Below, piece after piece: positions 5,979-6,087 of a stretch of DNA of 6,087 bases (within the stretch, counting starts at the first letter, position 1; each line of letters starts with the position of its first letter). The position numbers were made by a program, and so were the translations under genes. Location of the stretch: contig JAFROA010000053.1 of the NCBI GenBank assembly GCA_017429885.1, positions 1 through 6,087 of the forward strand, read 5' to 3'. The notes beneath the pieces are model-generated. The model saw only the letters and a program-made list of their open reading frames with translations. It was not told the DNA's origin and did not search any database. The DNA comes from Bacteroidales bacterium (lineage in GTDB: Bacteria; Bacteroidota; Bacteroidia; Bacteroidales; UBA932).

Positions 5979-6087
5979 ATGGGACATTTTGAAGGCTGTT
6001 CTTTCAAGCCGGTGTTGCCGGATGGGGTGAATCTCCAGGAGAAGCAGATCCTCCTCCACTGCTGTTGCGCGCCTTGTTCCACCGCTA
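5979..6087 (+). CDS. queH: Epoxyqueuosine reductase QueH, N-terminal part, cut by the window edge
   Basis: From ATG 5979 the frame is open for 36 codons and one base up to the right edge. Residues 24-35 read ILLHCCCAPCST, the N-terminal hallmark of QueH (formerly DUF208), whose paired cysteines and the CxxC-like spacing (Cys29, Cys30, Cys33 here) bind iron, including a 4Fe-4S cluster. QueH reduces epoxyqueuosine in tRNA to queuosine, the last step of the modification at position 34 of tRNAs for Asp, Asn, His and Tyr, and replaces the unrelated QueG. The stretch before the motif (about 23 residues) is a short lead-in, longer than in some family members. An in-frame ATG at 5970 would add MLI; neither start has a Shine-Dalgarno. 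No promoter matching the Bacteroidota consensus is clear in the shared gap with the divergent phosphatase gene. The call rests on one short but distinctive motif. Confidence 0.82.
   Translation, partial: MGHFEGCSFKPVLPDGVNLQEKQILLHCCCAPCSTA

Overview
The window looks like chromosomal DNA from a member of the Bacteroidota, probably Bacteroidales. The clues are a good match to the Bacteroides-type promoter (TTG, 19 bp, TACCTTTG) at 3754-3783, a lipoprotein with acidic residues directly after the lipobox cysteine, A-rich leaders in front of several starts, and a two-permease MacB-like operon followed by a membrane fusion protein. This placement rests on pattern recognition only.

Layout. Five complete genes and one cut gene run leftwards on the minus strand, and one cut gene runs rightwards at the right edge. 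Read in the direction of transcription from the right, a secreted histidine-type phosphatase (5899-4607) comes first, then a lipoprotein of unknown function (4520-3891) that ends in a strong intrinsic terminator (3844-3815). Next is an ABC efflux operon with its own promoter: ATPase (3707-2985), FtsX/MacB-type permease A (2975-1713), permease B (1703-453) and the N-terminal third or so of an HlyD/MacA-type membrane fusion protein (399 to the left edge). Divergent from the phosphatase, the start of queH (epoxyqueuosine reductase) begins at about 5979 on the plus strand and leaves the window after its CCxxC motif.

How the genes work together. The ATPase, two different permeases and the periplasmic adaptor should assemble into a MacAB-like tripartite pump: ATP hydrolysis in the cytoplasm, mechanotransmission by the permeases, and an adaptor reaching towards an outer-membrane factor that would be encoded beyond the left edge. 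The substrate cannot be read from the sequence. The first three genes are packed with exactly 9 nt between neighbours and with Shine-Dalgarno-like sequences touching the upstream stops. The fourth is separated by 53 nt that hold a hairpin-forming repeat. A perfect 9-bp-arm palindrome (3730-3751) lies just downstream of the promoter -7 box and is the best candidate for the operator that controls the pump.

No intergenic gap exceeds 300 bases; the longest is 183 bases (3708-3890). I see no RNA gene, CRISPR array, phage or transposase gene. The gene content is ordinary. The points worth following up are regulatory or structural: the operator palindrome, the hairpin repeat inside the operon, and the unassigned lipoprotein.
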